A stretch of DNA of 64,000 nucleotides from Mesorhizobium neociceri (lineage in GTDB: Bacteria; Pseudomonadota; Alphaproteobacteria; Rhizobiales; Rhizobiaceae), in contig NZ_JACDTY010000017.1 in the NCBI RefSeq assembly GCF_013520985.1, positions 1 through 64,000 of the forward strand, written 5' to 3'. The notes beneath the pieces are model-generated. The model searched no databases. It was not told where the DNA came from and worked only from the letters and a program-made list of their open reading frames with translations. Every line of letters starts with the position of its first letter. The first letter of the stretch is position 1. Position numbers and translations under genes: made by a program. Positions 44,521 through 53,601 of this stretch are shown piece after piece.

Positions 44521-45414
44521 CTACTGCGCCACCGCCTTGACCGCTTCCTTGGCCTGCAGCTCGGCCAGCATCTGCTCGTCGCTCTTCATGATGCCGAAGT
44601 CGAGCAGCATGTCCTCGAGCTCCTCCATGGTGATCGGCGTCGGCACGGTGCCTTGCCCCGAATTGGCATGGATCTTCTCGGCCAGCGCGCGGTATTCGCC
44701 GGCCTGCTTGGAGTCCGGCGCATACTGGATCACCGACATCTTCCTCAGCTCGGCGTGCTGGACGATGTTGTCGCGCGGCACGAAGTGGATGAGCTTGGAA
44801 TTGAGCCTCGAGGCCAGCGCTTCGGCGAGGTCGAGCTCGCGGTCGGTCTGGCGCTCGTTGCAGATCAGCCCGCCCAGCCGCACGCCGCCCGAATGGGCAT
44901 ATTTGAGGATGCCCTTGGCGATGTTGTTGGCCGCGTAAAGCGCCATCATCTCGCCCGACATGACGATGTAGATCTCCTGCGCCTTGCCCTCGCGGATCGG
45001 CATGGCGAAGCCGCCGCAGACCACGTCGCCGAGCACGTCGTAGGAGACATAGTCGACATCGTCATAGGCGCCGTTCTCCTCGAGGAAGTTGATCGAGGTG
45101 ATGACGCCGCGCCCGGCACAGCCGACCCCCGGCTCCGGACCGCCGGACTCCACGCATTTGATGCCCTTGTAGCCGATCTTGAGCACGTCCTGCAGCTCGA
45201 GGTCTTCCACCGAACCCTGCTCGGCCGCAAGATGCAGCACGGTGTCCTGCGCCTTCGAGTTCAGGATCAGCCTTGTGGAATCGGCCTTGGGGTCGCAGCC
45301 GACGATGAGGATCTTCTGGCCGAGGTCGACAAGGGCGGCCAGCGTGTTTTGCGAGGTGGTGGACTTGCCGATGCCGCCCTTGCCGTAAAAGGCGATCTGA
45401 CGCAGACCTGCCAT
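44521..45414 (-). CDS. nifH: Nitrogenase iron protein (dinitrogenase reductase)
   Basis: 297 residues from MAGLRQIAFYGKGGIGKST. It has the P-loop GKGGIGKST, switch regions CDPKADSTRL and DVLGDVVCGGFAMPIR, and the 4Fe-4S cysteines in GVGCAGRGV and VVCGGF. The ADP-ribosylatable Arg region GPEPGVGCAGRG is also present. An AAGGAAGGAAAG site precedes the ATG; an upstream in-frame ATG is ignored. It is the first gene of the nifHDKENX operon, behind a NifA site and a sigma-54-like element. Confidence 0.98.
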   Translation of the reverse strand: MAGLRQIAFYGKGGIGKSTTSQNTLAALVDLGQKILIVGCDPKADSTRLILNSKAQDTVLHLAAEQGSVEDLELQDVLKIGYKGIKCVESGGPEPGVGCAGRGVITSINFLEENGAYDDVDYVSYDVLGDVVCGGFAMPIREGKAQEIYIVMSGEMMALYAANNIAKGILKYAHSGGVRLGGLICNERQTDRELDLAEALASRLNSKLIHFVPRDNIVQHAELRKMSVIQYAPDSKQAGEYRALAEKIHANSGQGTVPTPITMEELEDMLLDFGIMKSDEQMLAELQAKEAVKAVAQ

Positions 45415-45502
45415 AGTGCTTTCCTTCCTTCGTTCCTGCAATCGCGGTCGCCCGCGACATCAATGCCGTCGGCAGCTCTCGCCGCCTCACAGCCGAAGGA
45501 CC

Positions 45503-45519
45503 TCAAGATCCATGCCAAC
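45503..45519 (-). promoter_or_regulatory. Probable sigma-54 promoter of nifH
   Basis: On the minus strand GTTGGCATGGATCTTGA: the -24 half TTGGCAT is good, the -12 half TTGA deviates from TTGC. Spacing from GG to the -12 doublet is ten bases. It lies about 90 bases before the nifH ATG and 90 bases after a perfect NifA site. It is the best candidate in the region but not a consensus match. Confidence 0.55.
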
Positions 45520-45603
45520 TCGCCCGAGCCAGCCCGAGGAAAAACCAAGCGTTGCTCCTCAACGGCTTGGCTCGCCATCCGACAGCCATTGTCGGACAAC
45601 CCA

Positions 45604-45619
45604 TGTAGCGGAACCGACA
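45604..45619 (-). promoter_or_regulatory. NifA upstream activator site of nifH
   Basis: TGT (45604-45606), ten bases, ACA (45617-45619). The position, about 90-100 bases upstream of the -24/-12 candidate, is standard for nifH. Confidence 0.75.
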
Positions 45620-46159
45620 AAGGGCGACAGATCGCGTGGGATAGCGATCCTCGAGGCCGCTACGCTGACTGGCAGAATGCGGCAGCGCCGAGGCGATTGC
45701 TACTAAGCGGCTATAGCGGAATCCGTCCACGCACAGTCTGCGCAGCGCCTGATTTCTATCTGAGCGGCAGATTGGCACTATTCGCGTCCGATCCCGTGCT
45801 CATCAATTTTGATCGTAAGCGTTATTCGTTCGGCCGCTCCTCAGTTTCGAAACGCTTAGCTGTTCAACGTTTATTAATTGGATAGCAAACACTAGTAACA
45901 ATACATCGAAAAACCTTAACACTGTTGCCTTATTCATGCCACGTGCCTCGTATATCAACATTCACACCGGACACAGGTTGCAGATTTCACATCAGCACGG
46001 ATAACGCATTCACTTGCGAATATAAATAGTAAAGGACCTGACTTGATCTCGACAAACCATAAAAATTAAATTACTATTCTGAGTCGCCTACCAAAAGGAA
46101 CTACGGCACTTCCGGACATTACGTGTCTCACTCTCCAGAAAACCATCAGATAATATATC
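45620..46159. other. Intergenic region between nifH and the sugar module
   Basis: The part from about 45880 on is distinctly AT-rich and contains the leader of the EamA-type gene. A CAGCACG..ACGCA element near 45994 resembles a -24/-12 only weakly. No gene recognised. Confidence 0.4.
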
Positions 46160-46528
46160 ATGACCGCTTCCTCATTTGGAATGATCCTTTTTAGCGTGAG
46201 CATGAACTCACTAGCTCAAATCGCTCTCCGGGCAGCTATGCTGTCTCTTGGTAGCATTTCTTTTGCTGATCCAATAGTTGCGGCTCTTGCACTCGCTGGT
46301 AATGTTTATTTTTGGGGTGGGTTATGCTGTTATGCGATAAGCGTGTTATCCTGGGTCATTGTACTGTCGACCTACGAGGTTAGTTTTGCTTATCCAATGT
46401 TGTCAATCGGATACGTAATTGCGGTCGCACTTAGCTTCTTTGTGCTTGGCGAGGCAATACCACTCCCAAGGCTGGCTGGCATCGCGCTGATTTGCGCAGG
46501 CGTAGTCCTGATTGCTCGGACGGCGTAG
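46160..46528 (+). CDS. Small EamA/SMR-type membrane transporter
   Basis: 122 residues with four hydrophobic helices (about 5-25, 40-60, 62-82 and 98-118) and motifs of the small multidrug resistance/ArnEF half-transporter fold (VSFAYPMLSIGYVIAVALSFF, LGEAIPLPRLAGIALICAGV). Relatives flip polyprenyl-phosphate sugars such as aminoarabinose. It sits four bases before the epimerase gene, so a role in moving a lipid-linked sugar across the membrane is a reasonable inference. Confidence 0.7.
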   Translation: MTASSFGMILFSVSMNSLAQIALRAAMLSLGSISFADPIVAALALAGNVYFWGGLCCYAISVLSWVIVLSTYEVSFAYPMLSIGYVIAVALSFFVLGEAIPLPRLAGIALICAGVVLIARTA

Positions 46529-46531
46529 CCG

Positions 46532-47500
46532 ATGCGACATATCATCACCGGAGGCTCCGGTTTCGTCGGAACGTACATGGCATCCGTTCTCGCTGAGCGT
46601 GGAGAGAACGTTGTCGTTTTTGATCTCGGCGAGCCGCCGGGAATGAAGAGCTCTTTGGATTTCATACTTGGTGACGTACGGCAGCACCGAGACCTGAGGA
46701 AGCTTCAGCTCCAACGCGATGATGTGGTCTACCACCTTGCGGCGCGTCAATTTCACGGTGATGTGCCTTACAGAAATCGAGATCAATGGTTTTCTGACGT
46801 GAACGTCAATGGGACCCGCTGCCTGTTGGAAGCAATCTCGGCTGGCCACACGCAGCGACTTGTTTTCTTTTCCACCGACATGACCTATGGAAAACCAGAG
46901 CGTACGCCGGTCAATCCAACCGATATGCAACGTCCGATCGGACCCTATGGCAGGAGCAAAGTGGCAGCGGAGCGGCTTCTGATGCGTGCCTGTAGGGAGT
47001 TCGGCCTCCACGCGACCATATTCCGGCCAAGACTGATCGCTGGCGCTGGGCGCCTTGGAATATTGATGAAGCTCTTTCGGCTGATCAGGGCAGGGCTACC
47101 TGTCCCGCTAGTAGGCACCGGCGAAAACCGGTATCAAATGATTGCCGTTGAGGATTGCGTCACTGCTGCGTTGGCGGCTGTAGAACGAAATTGCCCGTCT
47201 GGTCCATTTCACCTCGGCTCCCGTGAACCGCCTACGGTCAAAGAGCTTCTCCGAGAATTAACTCGGCGAGCCGGTTCAAGATCGGTCCTTCTTCCTGTAC
47301 CCGCGATCATTCTGAAGCCTATTCTTTCACTGTTGGATAGCGTCGCCTTGACATTACTCTATCCGGAACAGTTTGCTATCGCGAACATTGATTACCTGCT
47401 CGACATCGAGGCGACGACCAAAGGCCTGGGCTGGGCGCCAATTTGGAGTGACATGGATATCATTTACGAGGCCTATACGGGGTTTTTGAAGTCCTTGTAA
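46532..47500 (+). CDS. NAD-dependent epimerase/dehydratase (extended SDR)
   Basis: 322 residues. NAD-binding HIITGGSGFVGTYMASVL, VYHLAARQFHGD, STDMTYGK for the catalytic Ser/Thr and PYGRSKVAAERLL with Tyr and Lys are intact. LVGTGENRYQMIAVEDC and FHLGSREPPTVKELLREL are typical of sugar-nucleotide or lipid-sugar epimerases. Start 4 bases after the transporter, hence one operon. In decaprenyl-phospho-arabinose synthesis the second epimerase step is done by an SDR (DprE2); this protein could do the analogous job, but sequence alone cannot fix the substrate. Confidence 0.8.
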   Translation: MRHIITGGSGFVGTYMASVLAERGENVVVFDLGEPPGMKSSLDFILGDVRQHRDLRKLQLQRDDVVYHLAARQFHGDVPYRNRDQWFSDVNVNGTRCLLEAISAGHTQRLVFFSTDMTYGKPERTPVNPTDMQRPIGPYGRSKVAAERLLMRACREFGLHATIFRPRLIAGAGRLGILMKLFRLIRAGLPVPLVGTGENRYQMIAVEDCVTAALAAVERNCPSGPFHLGSREPPTVKELLRELTRRAGSRSVLLPVPAIILKPILSLLDSVALTLLYPEQFAIANIDYLLDIEATTKGLGWAPIWSDMDIIYEAYTGFLKSL

Positions 47501-47502
47501 AT

Positions 47503-48237
47503 TCGTGCCAACGCCCGCTGGCGCCGTCTGACCACGGATGAGAAGGTCGGTTATGCGGCCAGGATCCTAAACATTGCCGACCTCCTCAAACGCTACCCGG
47601 GCAACTTTCCGGCGGTCAACGGCAGCGTGTCGCCATGGGCCGAGCGATCGTGCGCGATCCACAAGTGCTCCTCTTCGATGAGCCGCTAAGGAACTTGGTT
47701 GCCAAGCTCCGGGTGCAGATGCGAACAGAAATCAAGCAGCTGCACCAACGGCTCAAAACGACCATCCTCGACGTCACCCACGATCAGGTCGAGGCCATGA
47801 CGATGGCCGACAGGATTGTGGTCATGCGAGACGATATCATCCAACAAATCGGGTCGCCGCTTGATCTTTACGACCACCCGCGAAACGTGTTTGTGGCCGA
47901 TTTCATCGGCTCGCCTGCGATGAACTTCATCCCCGGCACAGTGCAGGACGGGGTGTTCGTCGCGCATAGCACCGCTCAGTTGCCGCTCCCAGCGAACGCG
48001 CATGGCGATGCGGCAACTTATGGAATCCGGCCGGAGCACCTTAAACTTGATGACGGGGGCTTTCCAGCGGAAGTCGTCATGATCGAGCCTATGGGATCGT
48101 CGACGCAGATCATTGCGAAAGTCGCAGAAACCCTGATGATGATGGCGATCTCGTCGGAACGTCTGGCGCCGCAGCCAGGATCGACCGTGCGTCTGATGCC
48201 GCAGGTGGCGGCTGTCCATCTGTTCGACCGCGATTGA
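47503..48237 (+). pseudogene. Sugar ABC transporter ATPase (MalK/UgpC type), N-terminally truncated
   Basis: It begins inside the helical domain (AARILNIADLLKRYPGNF), frameshifts once at the signature (SGGQRQRVAMGRA), then shows Walker B LLFDEPL, the H-loop DVTHDQVEAMTMADRIVVM and the regulatory TOBE-type end. The Walker A half is absent. It is joined directly to the end of the epimerase gene, marking a recombination point. Confidence 0.85.
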
Positions 48238-48307
48238 TTGCGGATCAACTACTAAGACTCTATCAGTAGGTCTTCCTGAGTCCCACTGAGTTGGACCCTA
48301 GGACCTA

Positions 48308-50278
48308 CTATCGGTAAATGCGCCACTTCCCCTTTTCCTCGGAAACAAGCTGGAAAACTGAATTATGGTCCAGAAGCGGCTTACCCCATAACCCATCTCG
48401 AACCGTAACAACCAGCGTTTTGCAACGATACTTTTCCTTCATAACTTTCAGCCGAGCTTCAGTGATGTTGCCGTGGAATACATCTGTAAAAAACCCGTCA
48501 ATATCGGATGCTTGCTCCGGCGAGAGTTGACCAGCGAAAGCACGCAGATGTTGCAGAGACGTCGCACAATTTCTCCTCTGCGACATTATTGCCCATGAAA
48601 TATTCGCCGGCGAAAACGTCAACTCAGCAAGGTCTAGCGGGTTGTTAGCGACCGCATCATTGGGTGGCGTTACTCGTCGAACGGCTTTCCACATTTCAGA
48701 AGACGCTCTGAAAGCCTTAGTTTCTTCGGTTTCCGGACCCTCAACCCGGAACCGAAACGCATATGCGTATAGATCTCGAGCGCCAACCAGAATCGATGGG
48801 GTCAGCAATATCACCACAGCTACCGTCACTAGCCGTCCCAATTTTGTTTTTTCGCCCATGTGCCGTGATAAGACTGTAGCAGTAATCACCATCATGAGGA
48901 GCGTCGATGGCATTGCGACATGGAGTGCTAAGTCATTATACATGACTACGCTGTGCACGAACTGAACACACGCGAACGGAACTAATACGGTGGACATTAC
49001 TGCTGGAGCCAGGTTGCCGTTATCCTTCTGGAGGGGATAGCTCGACTCTGCCCGCCACACAACAAAGGATAGAAACAGAATGCCGAAGTCGAAAATGATT
49101 CGGATGAGCCAGAACCCCGGCAGGTCAATAAACCATTTCCCACCGGCGAATACGGGAAAGATCCAAAATTCCACGGGGGTTCTTGTCTCCAAGATGGCTG
49201 CTTGCTCGTACGCCAGCACCCCCGCACAGAGTACTGTCACAGCAGCAATGACGAAAATTGACGTGACCACCTGCATCGTCCGCTTAGCGCGTAATATATG
49301 GGGAGTCGACAGCAGTCCTATAACAGGCAATACCAAAAGGGGTGAAAGGCCGCCCGCCCACATGGAGCTGCCGTAAGCGGTCGCTAGCATTGCTCCCATC
49401 AGCACTGACAAAGCAATATTGTTTCGAATATTGCAAAATAGAACTCGCATGTATGCGGTAATAACGATTAGGACGATGGTCGCGGAAAATAGGTGCTGGG
49501 GTGACCATGCCGCCTCCGCAAACCACGTTCTCGGATGACCCATTGCCACAATCCAATCGTCGGACTTTTCAGAGATAAATAGAAGGATTCGGCTAAGCGG
49601 GCCTACAAGCAGTAGCGGCAGTACCCACCATGCGGCATCTGAGCGTTTACTTTGCGCGACGGCAAGCCATGTTACGACGAAGATCGAACTCAACGCCGTC
49701 ACGGCAGTAAGAGCAATGTCGGCCTCCCAGCCACCGGCGCCCGTAATGATTGATGAAGAAGCGGCTAAGAAGTACCAGATGTAGTAGTAAATAAGAATAT
49801 TGGAACCCTGGGCCTCGGAATAGTACGGATTGTAAGGAGGCAAACCGTTTTGAGCGATTTCATCGATGATGGCTATTTTGGCATGGTCAAAAATCGGAGC
49901 ACCGACACTCGCGCCAGCGCCATAATATTGGGGAATGACTGTCAACATAGGTAAAAGGCCGAAAACAGACGCAACAGCTATCCAGGAGAAGCTTGGACTT
50001 ACCGGCGAGCTGAAAATCGGGCAGGCCGCTTTCGACAACCCTACCGCGGCAACTGACAGAAAGATGGTAGTTGCAAGTAGATTGCTGACTGTAAATGGCA
50101 GTAGATGAAAGATAGAGGCACCCGCGGCGCCGAATATGCCAAGCCCAATGGCCGGCGAGATGAGCAAACGCATTCGAACATTGCCCTCAAAGTACCTGGA
50201 GGCCGGCAGGCCGATGGCATAGCCTACGGCGCCTAATGTGAGAGCACTTGAAATCAGGGAGGCGGTTTTAACTAGCAA
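48308..50278 (-). CDS. Polytopic membrane protein, probable GT-C type glycosyltransferase
   Basis: 656 residues with about 12-13 hydrophobic helices up to about residue 510 and a soluble C-terminal domain of about 140 residues. An Asp-His pair in the large loop after the third or fourth helix (GAPIFDHAKIAIIDEI) followed by aromatic-rich YYSEAQGSNILIYYYIWYFL resembles the acceptor/donor loop of lipid-phosphosugar-dependent GT-C enzymes. It is 340 bases downstream of the HAD-UbiA gene on the same strand. With that neighbour it suggests transfer of a pentose from a polyprenyl carrier to an envelope or Nod-factor-like acceptor. No family name can be given from motifs alone. Confidence 0.6.
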   Translation of the reverse strand: MLVKTASLISSALTLGAVGYAIGLPASRYFEGNVRMRLLISPAIGLGIFGAAGASIFHLLPFTVSNLLATTIFLSVAAVGLSKAACPIFSSPVSPSFSWIAVASVFGLLPMLTVIPQYYGAGASVGAPIFDHAKIAIIDEIAQNGLPPYNPYYSEAQGSNILIYYYIWYFLAASSSIITGAGGWEADIALTAVTALSSIFVVTWLAVAQSKRSDAAWWVLPLLLVGPLSRILLFISEKSDDWIVAMGHPRTWFAEAAWSPQHLFSATIVLIVITAYMRVLFCNIRNNIALSVLMGAMLATAYGSSMWAGGLSPLLVLPVIGLLSTPHILRAKRTMQVVTSIFVIAAVTVLCAGVLAYEQAAILETRTPVEFWIFPVFAGGKWFIDLPGFWLIRIIFDFGILFLSFVVWRAESSYPLQKDNGNLAPAVMSTVLVPFACVQFVHSVVMYNDLALHVAMPSTLLMMVITATVLSRHMGEKTKLGRLVTVAVVILLTPSILVGARDLYAYAFRFRVEGPETEETKAFRASSEMWKAVRRVTPPNDAVANNPLDLAELTFSPANISWAIMSQRRNCATSLQHLRAFAGQLSPEQASDIDGFFTDVFHGNITEARLKVMKEKYRCKTLVVTVRDGLWGKPLLDHNSVFQLVSEEKGKWRIYR

Positions 50279-50617
50279 AAGATGACCTCAGGTTTGGCGG
50301 CGGCAATCTCTGCTCGCACCCACAATCAGCATCTTGGGATTAATGCGGCGCCATGTGCATCGGCTACGGATCCGCGGAGAGGTTCCACGTCTCAGATATA
50401 CTTGCCGCACTTGGATGGCTTGCAGACGCAACTGCACCACGTGTACTTGTGCAAGAGCGAGTGCCCGCCTTGGGCTGCATGAAGCCACACTTTCGGCAAA
50501 CCTGCCGTTGGCGCGGCTCCGACGCGTTCTCCCAGACTTCCGGCGACTCCTGCCAGAACACAGGGGCTTAGCAAGATCACTGCGATTGTCCATTGGATTG
50601 CACGCGGGGCCTTAATG
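50279..50617 (-). other. Spacer between the HAD-UbiA and GT-C genes, possible small secreted ORF
   Basis: One minus-strand frame without ATG runs about 80 codons after the HAD-UbiA stop. It has a hydrophobic stretch (WTIAVILLSPCVLAGVAG) and ends with a cysteine cluster (WCSCVCKPSKCGKY). A GTG or TTG start would be needed. It may be a small membrane or secreted peptide, or chance. Confidence 0.25.
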
Positions 50618-52060
50618 TTATAGTGCCAAAGCAAACGCCAATGCGATGCAAAAACCGATGAGGTAGCTCGTCTTGTCCTTGAGCGCAAAAACTACCGGAT
50701 CGTCATGCAAGCGCATGCGATGACTTAGAATCCAGATCCTTTGCAGCCAGACGAACATGCCGGCCGGGGCCACAAAGAGCCATACGGAATTGCGATAGGT
50801 TTCCGTCACTCTGGGATCAAGCGCGACGAAAATCAGCATGATGACAATCGAAGCTGAGGCGGAAGCAACGCCATAGCCGAGGGTGAGTGGCCAATCGTCC
50901 GGCAAATATCCGCGCCCTCTGACAACCTCCTGTCCTTGGGAGTGTGCACGCATCACCTCCACATGGCGTTTTGCGAGCGACAGCGAAAAGAAGAGCATGG
51001 AGGAGAAAGAAAACAACCATGGCGAGAATTCGAAATCGTTCAGCACTTGTCCCATGATGATCCTCAATGTGAACAGCCATCCAATCACTGTCACATCAAG
51101 CAAGGCATAGCGCTTTAGAGAGAATGAATATGCTAATGTCAGCGCCAGATAACCCGAGAGGGTCAGCGCGAATCGCGGATGTAAGAACAAGGCCATTCCC
51201 AATCCTGTAGCGAGCAGGAATATGCTTCCCACGAAGCCGTTGATGATGCGTATTCTTCCGGCGGCAATCGCCCTGAAGCGCTTGGTCGCATGCGCCCGGT
51301 CCGACTCCAAATCGGCCAAATCGTTGATGACGTAAGTTGAGGAAGCAACCAGACCGACAGCAACGAAGGCGATCGCCGTGTTCAAGACGACACCAAAGTC
51401 CCCCCCCTCTTGAGCGAGAAACAGCGGGACAAAGATCAGCACGTTCTTCGACCACTGGTGTATCCTCAGCTCGTGCAGCCAGTCCTTCACCAACTCGCTT
51501 TTTTCAGGGATGATGGTCCTAACCTCGACGCCAGCGTTTCGGAGTCGGCTCGCGTACCTCACCGCGTTGCCGACAAGAACGGCTCCGGTAGCCACCTCCC
51601 AGATTGGGAGATCCGCAGCACTGTCGCCCGCGTAGATGAACCCGTTTGGGAAGCTTTCTTGAAGCCATTTGAGCTTGTTGCAGCTCTTGAGGTTCAAATT
51701 GCCATCGCTGCCCTTCGCCCCGTCGAATCCGCCAAGATGAGAAATGACTCTGTCAGCTATGCTCTGGTCTGCTGCCGTGACGAGATGAATTTCACGTCCG
51801 TCAGCATGCGCCTCACGTATCAGAACCAACACTTCTTCACGATATGGAAGGGCTCGAACTTCGATCGGACGAATGCTTGCCAGGGTACGTTTCAAGGCGG
51901 CGCGGTTAAGGCATCTCGGAACGGAGCAAAACAGGCGCTTCGGTGAGTGAAAGAAGGCTTGAAAGAAATTCTCATGCAAGCTGTCCGACTTTATCAGAGT
52001 GCCATCCAAATCACAAATTAGAGGCAATCGGCGATCAAAGCCGCGCAAATTGAAAATCAT
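50618..52060 (-). CDS. HAD phosphatase-UbiA prenyltransferase fusion (decaprenyl-phosphate phosphoribosyltransferase-like)
   Basis: 480 residues. The N-terminal HAD domain has LICDLDGTLIKSDS (nucleophile Asp) and FIYAGDSAADLPIWEVA (motif IV). The C-terminal UbiA domain, from about residue 205, has the first Asp-rich motif VINDLADLESDRAHATKRF and about eight helices. This fusion combines the two first steps of polyprenyl-phospho-arabinose synthesis: transfer of phosphoribose from PRPP to polyprenyl phosphate, then removal of the 5-phosphate. Azorhizobium NoeC, needed for arabinosylated Nod factors, is of the UbiA type. A sigma-54 element and NifA site lie upstream, so expression in nitrogen-fixing cells is likely. 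Confidence 0.8.
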   Translation of the reverse strand: MIFNLRGFDRRLPLICDLDGTLIKSDSLHENFFQAFFHSPKRLFCSVPRCLNRAALKRTLASIRPIEVRALPYREEVLVLIREAHADGREIHLVTAADQSIADRVISHLGGFDGAKGSDGNLNLKSCNKLKWLQESFPNGFIYAGDSAADLPIWEVATGAVLVGNAVRYASRLRNAGVEVRTIIPEKSELVKDWLHELRIHQWSKNVLIFVPLFLAQEGGDFGVVLNTAIAFVAVGLVASSTYVINDLADLESDRAHATKRFRAIAAGRIRIINGFVGSIFLLATGLGMALFLHPRFALTLSGYLALTLAYSFSLKRYALLDVTVIGWLFTLRIIMGQVLNDFEFSPWLFSFSSMLFFSLSLAKRHVEVMRAHSQGQEVVRGRGYLPDDWPLTLGYGVASASASIVIMLIFVALDPRVTETYRNSVWLFVAPAGMFVWLQRIWILSHRMRLHDDPVVFALKDKTSYLIGFCIALAFALAL

Positions 52061-52336
52061 GATCTTGACTCCCTAACCGAAGTCACGTCGCTGAATCCGA
52101 ACTTCTACTCTGCTTGGTTGGGTCAACACCGAGGCGTGTCGATTCCTTGAACGCGAAACGACGCAGCGATTTGGTCTGGCGCGTCGCTGCCGATCCAAGT
52201 CCCAGGTCAACACGGCTGGGGGACGCATCTTGAGAGTGTTGAACCTCGGATACGCCCCGTGTCCGGAGACCAGACCTGACATGTTGTTCCTTCCTTCCTG
52301 GGCTCGCTAAGTCCAGCTGCGTTGCAGCCAAGCAAG

Positions 52337-52353
52337 ATCAAGAGTCGTGCCAA
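52337..52353 (-). promoter_or_regulatory. Sigma-54-like promoter upstream of the HAD-UbiA gene
   Basis: On the minus strand TTGGCACGACTCTTGAT: perfect -24 half, and a -12 half TTGA with the same deviation as the nifH candidate. Predicted start about 265 bases before the ATG at 52060, with no other gene in between. Confidence 0.55.
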
Positions 52354-52428
52354 CTATGCAGCAGGAGCCCAAAAGACTTTTTCGCGTAGTTTTCAATGGC
52401 TGCATGATTCTGAGCGAACTCCTGCCTT

Positions 52429-52444
52429 TGTCGTACACTCAACA
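52429..52444 (-). promoter_or_regulatory. NifA upstream activator site of the HAD-UbiA gene
   Basis: TGT (52429-52431), ten bases, ACA (52442-52444), about 80 bases upstream of the -24/-12 element. The spacing equals that at the HesB and nifH promoters. Confidence 0.65.
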
Positions 52445-52769
52445 AATCGACAAGTGAGGCCAGGTGCGCTGCGACGATCGGCAGCGACCCAACTGCGGTG
52501 GGGCAAACCGAGCAGGCGGTGAATTCAATCTTGCTATTGCGTCATAGAGCGAGCTCGTCCGCGATTGCCGTCGCTGCAAAGACGTACATCAACCACGGAC
52601 CCATGGCCGCGTCGCATATGGCGACCGATCGTCCAAATACATAGGTTGGCCAAGCTTGCCCTCAGCACCCACAACACTGAGGTTGAAGAGATCAGGATGT
52701 CTGGGTCGACGTGTCTTCGACGAAGATTACGACCTTAGCCGAGCGAAAGTCCGTCGGAGCTGCGCTCCG
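52445..52769. other. No recognised gene
   Basis: It separates the NifA site from the decayed ABC permease, with no motif found. Confidence 0.3.
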
Positions 52770-53258
52770 CCTGCGTGAATACGCTGGCGACCATGGCCAC
52801 CGACAACCGTTGCAGAGCCACCAGAACGATTCCGGAAAGGTCACAGTCGCGGCCACGAGAGGTGTCGCCGCAAATGTCGGGCAGAATATACCTTATATAC
52901 ACACAACGGATGGGCGCCGAGCTGGCGCGTTGCGCTGGCATAGCCGTTTGCGCCGGAGGTGATCGCCAGTCCCGGCGCCTGCCGCGCATTTTTTGCTCCC
53001 AGCCGTAAATCCCGTCAATAGGACGAACCGCGTCAGCGAATTACCGAAATAAGCGAGCATGGCCAGCGCCACGATGAGGAATGGTAGCGAAGCCTGAACG
53101 TCGATGATTAGCAGCAGGACATGCTCGACGAGCTGCGACATAAGCGGCAACGAAGGCGACCGCCGTCCCGACCGGCACGCTGAACGCGCGGTGCCGAAGA
53201 CAACCAGCAGGCTGGTGCGTATCGAGTAGAAAAGGCGCGAGGCCATGCCCCGGCCCAA
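52770..53258 (-). pseudogene. Peptide/nickel-type ABC permease remnant
   Basis: Minus-strand pieces in different frames follow DppC-type permeases: LLIIDVQASLPFLIVALAML, YFGNSLTRFVLLTGFT, then RYILPDICG and later ATAVASVFTQAERSSDGLSLG-like residues. Several frameshifts and a missing start. Confidence 0.5.
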
Positions 53259-53299
53259 ATCGTCAACCCTCCAGCGTTAGCATCACGCAGGCTACCAAC

Positions 53300-53590
53300 G
53301 TGGGATTGACTACGCGCTCGATGAGATCAAGGCGATCGGCCATATCTGCTGGTCAGCGAACCTGCCGCTCCATATGGACGGCGCCTGCTTCGCCAACGTA
53401 CTTACCACTCTCGCCTGCTCCCCGGCCGAGATGACGTGGAGCGCCGGCGTCGACCTTTTGTCATTTGGCGCCACGAAGAATGGAACATTTGGGTCGATGC
53501 GGTCGTCTCGTTCCGCAGAGCTCTCGCGAGCACGATCGCCCTTCGGCGAAAACGGGCCGGCCAGTTGAGTCACCGATCGTTCAAGGCGTT
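53300..53590 (+). pseudogene. L-threonine aldolase remnant
   Basis: Plus-strand ANLPLHMDGACFANVLTTL, then SPAEMTWSAGVDLLSFGATKNGT contains the PLP lysine of beta-eliminating threonine aldolases. Beyond this the frame shifts (FRRALAS..LRRKRAGQL is in another frame) and the rest is lost. Confidence 0.75.
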
Positions 53591-53601
53591 CAAAGGGTCC
53601 T

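Noticed and set aside
40867..45885. Very long plus-strand open frames (about 500-720 codons) opposite nifE, nifK, nifD and nifH
   Set aside because: They are antisense to well-conserved nif genes, arise from high-GC codon bias, and have repetitive compositions without domains.
47495..47520. TTGGCACG on the minus strand near the epimerase end
   Set aside because: The -12 half is missing (TACA), and the only gene it could drive would run antisense through the epimerase.
48265..48309. AGTAGGTC/GACCTACT inverted repeat between the ABC remnant and the GT-C gene
   Set aside because: Eight-base arms with a 29-base loop and no T-run; too weak for a terminator call.
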